From an uncultured Saprospiraceae bacterium (GTDB lineage: Bacteria; Bacteroidota; Bacteroidia; Chitinophagales; Saprospiraceae): a stretch of 64,000 bases of DNA. Of the stretch, positions 27,867-38,131 are shown piece after piece. Where the stretch lies: contig CALSOU010000004.1 in assembly GCA_943788055.1 (NCBI GenBank), positions 248,001-312,000 of the forward strand, read 5' to 3'. Numbering within the stretch: the stretch's first letter is position 1; each line of letters starts with the position of its first letter. Below the pieces are notes generated by a model. The model was not told the origin of the DNA and made no database searches. It saw only the letters and a program-made list of their open reading frames with translations. Made by a program: the position numbers and the translations under genes.

Positions 27867-29336
27867 ATGAAGAACAAGATTGTAATTTGGGCAACCGATG
27901 AGAACGAAAAAAAGCAATTATTAGCCATCGAGTTGATCGAGGCTGAGAACATGGTAAATATCTATCAGTTTCCTGAAGAAACAGTGACAGAGGCTTTCCA
28001 AAATAGTCTAATGAACGACTGGAAGAATGGGCAAGAAGTAGAGTTTGTAGAAGGATACTCAACGCTGACAAGACCTCTATCAGTAACAGACGATTTATTA
28101 CCTGAAACATTGCGAGTAGATAGAGCAGATGTCATTACAAGGGCCAAAGCCGAATGGCATTTTGTTGTTTTGTCCAATAAGCTCTATGAGTTGTACCATT
28201 CCGAATTGGCAGATATTAAGGAAAAGGTTGACAGGATGGAATCTTATTCATCTGCTGTCTGGGAGGAAATGAAAGGTTTTTGGAATAAAGTTCAGACGCA
28301 AGTTCAGCAAAAAAATCTTTTCCGTGAACAAGCAAATAATTTAAGAAAAGATACAAATGAAATCTTCGATCGCTTGAAATCTATGCGAAAGGTAATGGAT
28401 AATAAGTTCAAGGAAGAATCGAAAGAGCAGCTTCATAATTTTCAGACTAAGGTTAGCGAGCTAAGGGAAAAAATAGAGGGGGGGAAGAGTCTTCAACCAA
28501 TATTTGAAGAACTAAAGAGATTGCAGAGTAAATTCTCGAAAACGAAGTTCACCCGAGATGATAGAAACAAAGTTTGGTCCAAAATAGACGAAGCTTTTAA
28601 GTTCTTGAAAGAAAAGAAGTACGGAAAAGCAGGCGGCGGATCTGGGAATAGTCAGAAAGCAAGATTAGAAAACAGATTAAAAGGTTTACTAGGTGCAATC
28701 GATAGAATGAAAAAATCAATCGAAAAAGACTTGAGAGACAAACGTAACCAATCAAATCAAGCAGAAGGAGCTTTTGGTCAATTGGAAGCTCAATTAAGAG
28801 AGGCTAGGATAGGTATGATTGAAGAGCGTATCTCTTCCAAACAAGAGAAGTTAAAAGACATGCTCAAAACAAAAGGTGAACTAGAACAACGAATTGAGAA
28901 AGAAATTAAAAGGGAAGAGAAGGCAAAACTACAAGTTGAAATTAAGGCTAAGGCTGAAGAAAAGAGGCAAGAGATAAAGAAACAAATTGCCGAGACAGAG
29001 ATTAGTGACGAAGAGAAAGCTAAATTGGAAGCTGCTGCTTTGGCGATAAAAGAGGCCAAAGGAAAAAAGAATAAAGCTGTAGAAGAAGTTAAAACGTTAA
29101 ATGAGACTGCGGAGGCTGAGTCGACGAAGGAGGAGACAACAGAAGGATCAACTGGCGAGCCAGATGAGCCGAATAAAGAAGAAACAATTGGTGAGAAGGT
29201 TGAAGACTTGATCGATCAAGCTGAAGATATTGTTGAAGACGTTGTAGAGAAGGTGAAGAGTGCAGCGGGAAATGCTAGGGATAAGATCGAAGATTTTGTG
29301 GAAGATATGACCACAAAGAATAAAGAGGAAGAATAA
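27867..29336 (+). CDS. Long charged coiled-coil protein
   Basis: The 489-residue product lacks a signal peptide. Residues 1-110 look globular; from about 110 to 400 the sequence is Lys/Glu/Gln/Arg-rich with heptad periodicity, and the last 90 residues are acidic with a late amphipathic stretch resembling LEA-like repeats (DLIDQAEDIVEDVVEKVK). No catalytic motif is seen. It lies 26 bp after asd and may share its message. I know no assigned function. Confidence 0.75.
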   Translation: MKNKIVIWATDENEKKQLLAIELIEAENMVNIYQFPEETVTEAFQNSLMNDWKNGQEVEFVEGYSTLTRPLSVTDDLLPETLRVDRADVITRAKAEWHFVVLSNKLYELYHSELADIKEKVDRMESYSSAVWEEMKGFWNKVQTQVQQKNLFREQANNLRKDTNEIFDRLKSMRKVMDNKFKEESKEQLHNFQTKVSELREKIEGGKSLQPIFEELKRLQSKFSKTKFTRDDRNKVWSKIDEAFKFLKEKKYGKAGGGSGNSQKARLENRLKGLLGAIDRMKKSIEKDLRDKRNQSNQAEGAFGQLEAQLREARIGMIEERISSKQEKLKDMLKTKGELEQRIEKEIKREEKAKLQVEIKAKAEEKRQEIKKQIAETEISDEEKAKLEAAALAIKEAKGKKNKAVEEVKTLNETAEAESTKEETTEGSTGEPDEPNKEETIGEKVEDLIDQAEDIVEDVVEKVKSAAGNARDKIEDFVEDMTTKNKEEE

Positions 29337-29390
29337 AATCAATTATCTCCTAAGAAAAGTCACCAACTTTTTAAGATGGTGCCCTTTCTA

Positions 29391-29753
29391 TTATCTTGAT
29401 AAAAATATGAATTGAGCTCCTAACTCTGAGAGTACAAAAACACAGAAGTGGTATTTAGGATCTTTGAATACCTTTTTAAATTCTTCAATATTTTCTTCTT
29501 TGATGATCTGTTTATAAACCATCTCTTCCATCGAAGTCGCATGTATTGTCCAATTACCTTTTACTTTTCCTCTTTCTGCTAAGACTAGTCCTATCTCCAT
29601 CGTCTGTTGATGAGCTACAAAAATAGGGTACTCCGTTACGTCTTGGTCTAGTATAATGTCACTAGCATCACCCATCATTTTATTGTAGATGCTTAACTCT
29701 TTTTCCAATTGAATGAATTTCTCAGAGGAGACTTTGTCAGCTTCTTTCTTCAT
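29391..29753 (-). CDS. Hypothetical protein downstream of rlmD
   Basis: The 120-residue protein has a helical N-terminal half and a beta-rich C-terminal end (HFCVFVLSELGAQFIFLSR). No signal peptide is obvious. Its ATG is separated by one base from the rlmD stop, so the two genes are almost certainly co-translated. I recognise no domain; function unknown. Confidence 0.7.
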   Translation of the reverse strand: MKKEADKVSSEKFIQLEKELSIYNKMMGDASDIILDQDVTEYPIFVAHQQTMEIGLVLAERGKVKGNWTIHATSMEEMVYKQIIKEENIEEFKKVFKDPKYHFCVFVLSELGAQFIFLSR

Positions 29754-29754
29754 T

Positions 29755-31161
29755 TTATTTTAATTCTAGTAGTGCTACCGATTCCACATGGTGTGTATGA
29801 GGAAACATATCGACCGGTCGTAATCTTTTCACTTCGTATTTCTCAGAAAGTAACCGAATGTCACGTGCTTGTGTTGCGGGATTACATGAAACATACACGA
29901 TTTTTTTAGCTCCAGATTCCAACAATGTGTTTACCACTTCTGGATGCATTCCTATTCTCGGTGGATCAGTTATGATCGTATCAGCTTTGCCGTGTTTTTG
30001 TACAAAACCATCTGTCAAGATATCCTTGACATCTCCAGTGTAGAAAACTGTATTTTCTATGTTATTTAGATCTTTATTAATATTTGCATAATGAATCGCT
30101 TCCGGTATTTCTTCAATTCCAGTTACGGTTGCAACTTCGTTTGCAATATATAGAGCAATACTTCCCAATCCAGTGTAGAGGTCGTAAACAATTTCATTTC
30201 CCTTGAAGTCAGCATATTCTTTAACTACATCATACAATCTTACTGCTTGTGTAGTATTAGTTTGAAAAAATGATTTAGGACCAATCTGAAACGCAACGTC
30301 GCCTAAATATTCGATAAGAACTTTTTCACCATAGTAATGATGATAATCCAAATCAATGGTCACTGAATTAACCTTGTCGCTTAAGACATAGAAGACACTC
30401 TTTATAGCAGGGAAAGCCACTATTAAATCATCTAAAAGTTGTTTTCGTAGTTTTTCGTCATCGTAAGCAAAAGAGATTAACACAAGGAATTCACCTTTTT
30501 CAGTAGAGCGCAGCATAATATTTCTAAGCCATCCTTTTTTTGAACGAGAAGAATAGTATGGAAAATCTTCACCAGAGGTATAAGTCCGAAGCCAATTTCT
30601 AATTTCACTTGAAGGCGCTTCTTGTAGATAACAAGTCTCGAGATTTATCACTTTATCAAAAGTTCCTGCTTTATTGAAACCCAAGCCTTTTTTATCAGTA
30701 ATAACTTCATTGCTACTAATTTCTTCCTCAGTCATCCATCTTGCACTTGAGAAGCTATATTCTAATTTATTTCTGTAGAATTTGGTCTTTCCACCTTCAA
30801 GAATAGGTTCCCATGAACCAACTTCAACCTTACCAATGCGTTGAATGGCATTTCGAACATACGTGTCTTTTTCTCGGAGTTGAGCTTCATATGACAGGTT
30901 TTGCCATTTACATCCCCCACAAAGGTCGAAGTGTTGGCAAAAGGGTTCGACTCTGTCAATTGATTCTTTTGTAATGTGATGTACCTTTCCAAATGGAACT
31001 CCTTTTTTCTTCCGAGTAATCTCCACAGTTGCTTCGTCACCAGGAACGGCTCCATCTATGAAGTATACTTGCCCGTCTGGATCTCTACCGACTGCTAAAC
31101 CTTTGTCTGCAATGCCTGAAAATTGCACTTGCTCTACTATTTTTCTTTTCTTTCTTGCCAT
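29755..31161 (-). CDS. rlmD: 23S rRNA (uracil-C5)-methyltransferase, RlmD/TrmA family
   Basis: An N-terminal TRAM domain (about 1-60) is followed by a 4Fe-4S cluster site with Cys75, Cys81 and Cys84 (CGGCKWQ) and a fourth cysteine further on. The SAM motif YDLYTGLGSIALYIA, the catalytic segment DPPRIGMHPEVV and the nucleophile in YVSCNPATQARD complete the family pattern. The enzyme methylates a uridine of 23S rRNA; RlmD (U1939) is the likely assignment, but RlmCD-type specificity cannot be excluded. The length of 468 residues is usual. Confidence 0.88.
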   Translation of the reverse strand: MARKKRKIVEQVQFSGIADKGLAVGRDPDGQVYFIDGAVPGDEATVEITRKKKGVPFGKVHHITKESIDRVEPFCQHFDLCGGCKWQNLSYEAQLREKDTYVRNAIQRIGKVEVGSWEPILEGGKTKFYRNKLEYSFSSARWMTEEEISSNEVITDKKGLGFNKAGTFDKVINLETCYLQEAPSSEIRNWLRTYTSGEDFPYYSSRSKKGWLRNIMLRSTEKGEFLVLISFAYDDEKLRKQLLDDLIVAFPAIKSVFYVLSDKVNSVTIDLDYHHYYGEKVLIEYLGDVAFQIGPKSFFQTNTTQAVRLYDVVKEYADFKGNEIVYDLYTGLGSIALYIANEVATVTGIEEIPEAIHYANINKDLNNIENTVFYTGDVKDILTDGFVQKHGKADTIITDPPRIGMHPEVVNTLLESGAKKIVYVSCNPATQARDIRLLSEKYEVKRLRPVDMFPHTHHVESVALLELK

Positions 31162-31169
31162 GGATACCT

Positions 31170-33101
31170 CTAAGAGGGATTGATTAACTGAAATTCAATT
31201 CTCCGGTTCATTGCTCTACCTTCTATTGTACTATTAGTCGCAATAGGGGCACGTTCGCCGAAAGCTTTACTTGAGATGCGATCTCCAGAAATACCCGAGT
31301 CTATCAAATAAGCCTTGACCGCATTTGCTCTTTGCCGGGACAAAATTACGTTATCTTCTGGATTACCTATATTATCTGTGTGGCCGTTTATGATAATCTT
31401 TTTTGTTGGGTTTGCACCCAAAAGTGAAACAAGTTTATTAAGCTCTTCATTTGAACTTTCCGCCAATTCCGCTTTTCCAGACTCAAAGAAGATATTTCGA
31501 AGGCTCACAGGTGGCAGTGTGTCTTGAGTGATTGTTTTTTTCAAAGGAAAAAGTTCTATTGTGTATTCAACAGGTTTGCTGATATCAGATCTTAGTTCTT
31601 TAGCAATTCTCTCAGAATGAAAGGTATAGCCTGTTTTTTCGACATAAATGCTGTAATCAGAAAATTGTTCTATCACTAGCAATTTACCTTCAGCCTCGAT
31701 TTTGTGCGTTTTCTCAAAACCTTTGGAAATTTGTCTAAGCAATAGTTTGGCTGAAATCTCCTTCTTTGTTAAGCCGTCCTTGACTACCAATTTTAGGTAG
31801 GTAACAGGCTCAGGTTTGAAGTCTTTAGGTAATCTAAATCGGTATATATCAGAGTCTAGTCCGGTGGCACTTTTGATAGTCTTGGAATAATAAGCATATT
31901 CTCCCTTGATATCTACGTAAAGACCTCCTTCATCCGCACTGCTATTTATAGCTCCTCCCATATTAATTGGGGCACTCCATGAATCATCTAATTGTCTTTT
32001 AGAAAAGAGAAGATCCATCCCTCCTAAACCTGGATGACCGTTACTCATAAAATAGAGTGTTCTGCCGTCAGGATGTATAAAGGGCGATTCCTCGTTACCA
32101 GTGGTATTTATCGTGTTTCCTAATGAAACTGCAGTTTGCCAAACTCCATCAACTCTAGAAATCGAATATAGATCTTTATTGCCATTCCTAGCGCTGCTAA
32201 AATAGATTGTATTCCCATCTGGACTGAATGAAGCTTGCGATTCCCAAGCTTCAGTGTTAATGTTGGACATGTACTGGCCTTCAGACCATTTGTTATTTCT
32301 ACGTATTGAAATATACAAGTCACAACTTCTGTATCTTTTTGGGACATCGCAGCGAGTATAAATGAGATATCTTCCATCAGGTGAAATTGCATGTGCTCCC
32401 TCATTGCCAGGAGTGTTTAACTCTTCAAGCGATTCTGCTTCAAGCCAGTCGCCTAATGAGTCTTTTGTTGAATGATAGAAATCTTCTTGTCCGTTAATTC
32501 TTCTTGTAAACGTGATTTCGGATTCATCCAAAGATAGAACTGGCTTGTACTCCGCGAATTGATTGGAGTTGATTTTTTCGCTTAACAACTCAATTTCCAA
32601 GTCATTATAGGAACTAGCAAGGATCTTGCGGGTTTCATATTGTTGAATTCTTATTTGAATCTTGTCTGCGAGTTTACTATTGGGTTTTAGTTCTAGGAAT
32701 TTGTTGAGGCTTTGTTGTTCGCAATCAAAGTCTTCAAGTTCCCTACAATAATTGGCTAGGATTAAATGTCGTTTGACTTGATATTCGGGCTTGAGAGCAA
32801 TGCCGTCTTCAAGTGTAGATCGTGCTTGATTGAGTTCCCCAAAATTGTAAAGAACGAAGGCTTTTTCTGTGTATGCATCCACAAACTTTGGAAATTCAGT
32901 AACTATTCTACTTAAAAGTTTGAGTCGCTTTTCTTGGTCGATTTTGTACTTTTTTTTATCGAGTTTCGAATAGAGCTTTTGTGCTTTTTTTGGTGCGTCA
33001 TCTAAAGTGTAGCCCAGATTTTCAATCGTTTGAGCGAAAGGAACATTGGCACTAGTTCCAAGTAATAAGAGGATGCCGAAAAGTAGACGAGAGATATTCA
33101 T
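31170..33101 (-). CDS. PorE-like TPR/PD40/OmpA-family outer-membrane protein
   Basis: Domain order is: signal peptide ending VPFAQ, TPR-like helices (about 40-160), WD40-like PD40 beta-propeller repeats (SPDGRYLIYTR, SPDGNTIYFSSARNG, HPDGRTLYFMSNGHPG), a carboxypeptidase-regulatory-like region, and a C-terminal OmpA domain with NGHTDNIGNPEDN and LSRQRANAVKAYL that should bind peptidoglycan. This arrangement matches PorE, which links the T9SS machine to the cell wall, but several paralogues with this layout exist per genome. The stop is followed within 8 bp by rlmD. Confidence 0.82.
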   Translation of the reverse strand: MNISRLLFGILLLLGTSANVPFAQTIENLGYTLDDAPKKAQKLYSKLDKKKYKIDQEKRLKLLSRIVTEFPKFVDAYTEKAFVLYNFGELNQARSTLEDGIALKPEYQVKRHLILANYCRELEDFDCEQQSLNKFLELKPNSKLADKIQIRIQQYETRKILASSYNDLEIELLSEKINSNQFAEYKPVLSLDESEITFTRRINGQEDFYHSTKDSLGDWLEAESLEELNTPGNEGAHAISPDGRYLIYTRCDVPKRYRSCDLYISIRRNNKWSEGQYMSNINTEAWESQASFSPDGNTIYFSSARNGNKDLYSISRVDGVWQTAVSLGNTINTTGNEESPFIHPDGRTLYFMSNGHPGLGGMDLLFSKRQLDDSWSAPINMGGAINSSADEGGLYVDIKGEYAYYSKTIKSATGLDSDIYRFRLPKDFKPEPVTYLKLVVKDGLTKKEISAKLLLRQISKGFEKTHKIEAEGKLLVIEQFSDYSIYVEKTGYTFHSERIAKELRSDISKPVEYTIELFPLKKTITQDTLPPVSLRNIFFESGKAELAESSNEELNKLVSLLGANPTKKIIINGHTDNIGNPEDNVILSRQRANAVKAYLIDSGISGDRISSKAFGERAPIATNSTIEGRAMNRRIEFQLINPS

Positions 33102-33106
33102 TGATT

Positions 33107-33592
33107 TTATTTGTCAATGTTACCTGATATCGTGATGAAGCTTGGGAAACTAGCGCTTCCGTAATGACAGAAAAGCTTTTCGAATTCAAGTTTACTCTCA
33201 TATTGTAAAATAAACTGTGAAAAAAGAACTCTAAGATATTCGTAGTCCATATTCTTGGAGTTCGGTTTTGGGAAAAATGCTATATGTTTGATTTTGCCAT
33301 TTGGATTCCAAAAGACATTAATCCAAATCTTAACACCATTGATATCCACCTCATTCTCTGTAGCAAACTGTTCCACTGCTCTCAGGAAATTTAACCAGTT
33401 TTCGTAAGCTAGATCCATGTCGCCGTTGCAAACAGTCATCAATAACTCTGGTCGTAAGGTAAGCATTTGAGAATAAGACTTTTCATGTTCTCCTATCATA
33501 AAAACACTGGGAAGCGCATCTATGTCTGATTGCGCCGTAAGCGACACCTGACAGCAAGTCAATAAAAGAAAGGTACTTAAGAAATATCTCAA
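33107..33592 (-). CDS. Hypothetical secreted protein before the PorE-like gene
   Basis: A signal peptide ending SLTAQ precedes about 140 residues with no recognised family. The segment VKIWINVFWNPNGKIKHIAF resembles the paired strands of TonB-like C-terminal domains, but the match is weak. It lies 5 bp before the PorE-like gene and so is probably in the same operon, which points to an envelope role (inference). Confidence 0.65.
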   Translation of the reverse strand: MRYFLSTFLLLTCCQVSLTAQSDIDALPSVFMIGEHEKSYSQMLTLRPELLMTVCNGDMDLAYENWLNFLRAVEQFATENEVDINGVKIWINVFWNPNGKIKHIAFFPKPNSKNMDYEYLRVLFSQFILQYESKLEFEKLFCHYGSASFPSFITISGNIDK

Positions 33593-34012
33593 AATATCAA
33601 TTGTATGATCAAATATCGTTATTTATTACTAACTGAAAAAAGGCGGACAATTATTATAAAAATTAGGCCTTCGAGCATTCCTTTGTTCAACATACACATT
33701 CGTGTTTAGTATTATAACTAATTTGAATCATGCAAATGCACGGTAGGTAAAAAGTTTTAAGTGTTTATTAACACCAATTGTTACTTTAACGCAAATGCCA
33801 AAACGAGCGATAGGCATTGTTTTTGTTAGAAGTTCCAGTAGACCTTCTTTCTTCTTGAATGCAACAACGTTTTGTCAACTTTCATCTATATAAAGATGAA
33901 GTTGGTACAATTGAATACATTTTAGAAGAAGATTTATTGATATTTGTAATTACATTATGCTATACCAATAGGGATTTATTAAGCATATCTTTCTCAATTC
34001 GAATTAACTAGT
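33593..34012. other. 420 bp divergent spacer with three hairpins
   Basis: No gene is seen between two divergent transcripts. Three structures stand out: GTGTT-TATT-AACAC at 33761-33774; AATGCC...GGCATT at 33794-33818 followed by GTTTTTGTT, a terminator-like arrangement on the + strand with no gene before it; and an imperfect hairpin at 33873-33910 built on CAACTTTCATCT and AGATGAAGTTG. These could belong to a leader or small RNA. Confidence 0.4.
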
Positions 34013-34585
34013 ATGTACATTGATGTAATATTTGGCGTAGTACTCATAATTGGCTTCTTTTACGGCTATTCCAAAGGGTTGATCAAGACGGCTTTTTCGA
34101 TTCTGTCAATTCTTCTAGGAATTATTGCAGCGATGAAGCTATCTCCGTTGACGATCAATGTAATGGAGAAGATTGTTCCGAATTCGCCAAGATTGAGTTA
34201 TATTTTAGGTTTTCTATTAACGTTTATTTTAGTAATTGTAATAATCCGGTTTCTTGGAAATAAGCTGGAGAGCTTACTAAAATTAGCCAAAATAAACTTC
34301 TTCAATAAATTCTTAGGTGGGGGAATTACTGCGATCTTTTTTGGGCTTCTTTTCAGTACTGTTTTGTGGTTTATGAATGAAGCTAGATTAATTTCAGAGC
34401 AACAGAAAGATACTTCCTTTACATATTATCATTTGGAACCCATTCCAGGGTATGCTCGTGAACAATTTGAAATCATCAAGCCAGTATTCAAAGAATTTTG
34501 GGATAAGACGGTTGATACGTTTGATAAGGTGAAGGATAAGGGAATCGAGATTCAGTCAGAAAACGAACAAGAATCTGAGGGTTAA
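34013..34585 (+). CDS. cvpA: CvpA family membrane protein
   Basis: Four transmembrane helices fill residues 1-125, beginning with the CvpA-type IDVIFGVVLIIGFFYGYSKG, where the FxGYxKG turn is typical. The C-terminal 65 residues are charged and probably cytoplasmic or periplasmic. CvpA proteins are linked to colicin V production, envelope stress resistance and purine-operon neighbourhoods in other bacteria; the mechanism is unclear. The length of 190 residues is normal. Confidence 0.85.
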   Translation: MYIDVIFGVVLIIGFFYGYSKGLIKTAFSILSILLGIIAAMKLSPLTINVMEKIVPNSPRLSYILGFLLTFILVIVIIRFLGNKLESLLKLAKINFFNKFLGGGITAIFFGLLFSTVLWFMNEARLISEQQKDTSFTYYHLEPIPGYAREQFEIIKPVFKEFWDKTVDTFDKVKDKGIEIQSENEQESEG

Positions 34586-34829
34586 TTATTTGCCCAAATT
34601 AAATTCCATTATTTGTTTAGTGTTGTGGTAGATAAAATCTTTTGAAGTCTGCAACACAACACTTTTGTATCCCTTTGGTCCTTTTTTCAGCATTCTCCTA
34701 TTCACTAAAGCGAAAAAAGTATTACTTTCACGTAAATACTTGAACGTAATTTGGTGCTGATTAATCAATTACTCAGGTAAATATTAACTGATGTATCATA
34801 TTGATTAAGGTGCATACAAACTTTTCCGC

Positions 34830-37783
34830 ATGTCTTTCCTTCAAAAGCATATTCAATTCCTTTTATTAATATTCCTTTCATTTGTTCCCTTCAAGTACAA
34901 GCGCAACAACTTAATCATGTTCAAGGGCAGCTAATGATTCAGCTTGATCGATCGATTGAGATTGATTCATGGGTCAATCAATTTAATAAAACACATTCTT
35001 ACCAAATTGTACTGGAGGACCGAATAAGTCCCGTCTTGGATGTTTACAAAATAAATTTTGACTTTACAGCTTTTAATGAGCAAGAAGTTCTACTTGCGGC
35101 TACACTTGATCGATATGTAGACGCTGCTCAATACAACCATTTTGTTAATCTTAGATCTACTGTGCCCAACGATCCAGAGTTCAGTAATCAATGGCAATAT
35201 ATTAATACTGGACAGGGTGGAGGCTTGGAAGGAGCTGACATCGATATGGACTTAGCATGGGACTATACAACAGGAGGAGTAACAGTCGAAGGGGATACGA
35301 TCGTGGTTTGTATTATCGACGACGGAATAGATAGTGATCACCCTGATATTCTTCCCAATCTTTTTGTAAATCATGCAGAGATACCCGACAATGGTATAGA
35401 TGACGATGAGAATGGTTTTATCGATGACTATCGGGGCTGGAGAACAAGTCAGGATAATGACAATGTATATACAGGTGGAGGTCATGGTACACCCGTAACG
35501 GGGATTATTGGTGCGAAAGGAAACGATGGATTTGGAGTTGCAGGTGTCAGCTGGAATGTGAAATTGATGATCGTACGTGGAGGTTCAGGCTTAGAAAGCG
35601 AAGTTTTAGAAGCTTATTCCTACCCATACACTTTTAGGAAAAGATACAATGAAACAAACGGTGAAGAAGGTGCATTTGTAGTTTCAACCAATGCCTCATG
35701 GGGTACAGATTTTGGACAACCGGATGATGCACCTTTGTGGTGTGCATTTTATGATACTTTAGGAGCTCAAGGAGTTTTAAGTTGCGGAGCAACGATCAAT
35801 GGAAATCAGAATGTCGATGAAGTTGGAGATCTACCAACAGCATGTTCAAGTAATCATCTTATAGCAGTTACAAATATGAATCGTGATGACGTGAAAGTTA
35901 CTGGTGCTGGTTATGGTCAAGTGACGATAGATCTTGGGGCGTTTGGTCAAGGTACATGGACGAATACTTTTGGAGGAGGATTTGGTGGATTTGGTGGAAC
36001 ATCTGGCGCTACACCTCATGTCACAGGCACGATCGGATTGATATATTCAATGGGCTGTCCAAACTTGATTGCACTATCTAAAAGTGATCCTGCTGCAGCA
36101 AATTTACTGATCAAAAGTTCTATTTTAAGTGGTACCGATCCTAATACTTCACTAGAAGGCATTACAGTTTCTGGAGGAAGATTAAATGTCAAAAGTACGA
36201 TGGATATTCTCTTGACTACAGTCTGTGGAGATTGCCTTTCTCCTCTTGTGCAGGAAGTCGAGCTCGTTGACGATATGACTGCAGTAGCTACATGGACAAC
36301 TAATGATACTACTGAGTTTGTTAATTTGAGATGGAGACAGATAGGGGCAATGTCTTGGGATACAATCGCGATGGCAGAAAGTCCTTATACTTTTGGTGAT
36401 CTCGAAATGTGTGAATCTTATGAGTTTCAATTACAATCTACTTGTACAAATTCTGTAGGTGAATATTTGTTGAGTAATACTTTCAGTACAGGAGGGTGTT
36501 GCGACAACCCGATTGAAATTGCAGTCTCAAATGTTAATGAAACAGCAGCTGAGGCTAGTTGGGATACAGTTCCAGCAGCAACTGCATACAATCTCCGCTA
36601 TCGTGCTGTAGGTGCGACGGAATGGATTGAAACGGTTGTTGATGAGACAAATTATAGTTTTGAAGATCTTGATCCTTGTACATTTTATGAATTTCAGTTG
36701 CAAAGTATTTGTCTTCTTACGTCACCTGATTACACTGAGTCGACTGAATTTTTCACGTTAGGTTGTACAGAAGGTTGTACACAATTACCTTATTGCGAAG
36801 TCGTTGGATACAATGGCTCCGAGGAATGGATTAGTTTGGTTTCATTGGCAGGAAAAGAAAATATTTCCCTGTCTGACAATGGATACGGAGAATTTCTAGG
36901 TGAAGACCTTAGTTTTGAATTAGCTCAATCAGGTAAATACCTTATTTCAATTTCACCTGACTTTGAAGGAAATACATATTCAGAGTATTTCAGAGTGTGG
37001 CTTGACTCTAATCAAGATGGTGTTTTTGACGAAAACACTGAATTGATTTTCTTGGAAGATGACGTAAGCGAAACTGTTGGTGGAATAGTGGCAATCCCTG
37101 AAGATGCAGTGCTTGGGAATACTAGAATGCGAGTTGCTATGAGATACAACCAAGCCCCGACCGTATGTACTGGTGAAGGGTTTGATGATTTTGGCGAGGT
37201 AGAAGATTACTGTATTAATATTGTAGAATTTACATGTCCTACATTAGGTAGTATTGATACCACTGATATCACAGAGAATACTGCAACAATTACATGGGCT
37301 CCAGATCTCAATTTTGAGGCTTTAGTTCTTGAATATCGAAATACGGTGAATACTACATGGGAAGCTATCTCACTAATGCTGGATGATGAATCTGTTTTTC
37401 TTGATGATCTTGATGCTTGTTCTGATTACGAATATCGATTTAGATCGTTTTGTCCTAACAATGATGAAGACCTTAGTGAAGTTATGACGTTTTCAACCTT
37501 ATGTACATCTCAAACTATCCCTGGACAATCTGCTGAAATTGATGTATATCCCAATCCATTCAGAGATCACTTTGTAGTAGAAAGTTCACATTCATTGAAA
37601 AAAGAATCTTACAGATGGACGGTTGTGAATCAGTTGGGTCAAGCCCAAAATTCAATTCAAATAAGCGCTCAATCAGAGAAAGTTTTTACAGTAGTAATGG
37701 AAGATGTTCCTACTGGAGTTTACTACTTACAGATTCATGATGGGGTAGAAGTGGTGTTGCAGCAAAAGGTGGTAAAGCTATAA
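34830..37783 (+). CDS. Secreted S8 subtilisin-like protease with Fn3, GEVED and T9SS domains; signal peptide frameshifted
   Basis: The catalytic triad is intact: Asp in VCIIDDGIDSDHPD, His in GGGHGTPVTGIIG and Ser in GGTSGATPHVTG. Three fibronectin-III-like repeats (about residues 420-610 and 765-850 from the ATG at 34934), a GEVED domain (EYFRVWLDSNQDGVFDEN to DDFGEVEDYC) and a T9SS type A tail (IDVYPNPFRDHFVV) follow. The frame containing the enzyme has no start before 34934. A signal peptide, MSFLQKHIQFLLLIFLSFV, begins at ATG 34830 in another frame; adding one C to the CCC at 34887-34889 joins it in frame to LQVQAQQLNHVQG and the enzyme. As sequenced, the leader ORF ends in TAATG overlapping the ATG at 34934. 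Confidence 0.85.
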
Positions 37784-38131
37784 ATGTCCAAAGCGTCTAA
37801 TTTGCTGTTTACTAGAATTAGTCTGCAGTCCATTTTTTTCTACAAAATGAGCCTGTTTGAGCAAAGGCTAATTTAAATTTTTAGTTGTAATAGCATGGTT
37901 TTCAAGAGATTGAGATGACTGTGCCATACGCATACATCTAGATTTCTCATGATTCTGTCTTTTTCCGGTCTAGTGTTCCAATAAATAAATTTACGTTCTT
38001 AACTCCAAGAAATATCGATTAGTATTGCTTATGCTTTTAGTCAAAGTTATAGCGAGTGATAGAAGTAAGACCTATGGATCAATTAATCAGCCAGGCGATC
38101 AAAAAGTCGCGTATCCAAAGACTTGATTTTC
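37784..38131. other. Spacer between convergent genes
   Basis: CTAATT...AATTAG forms a loose hairpin shortly after the protease stop, with a T7 run about 12 nt later. A + strand frame from 38056 runs into the antisense of the reductase gene and looks like a shadow. No other feature is seen. Confidence 0.4.

Noticed and set aside
34586-34768. 60-codon minus-strand frame behind cvpA
   Set aside because: It abuts the cvpA stop and lacks motifs or a start signal; its length is within chance for AT-rich DNA.
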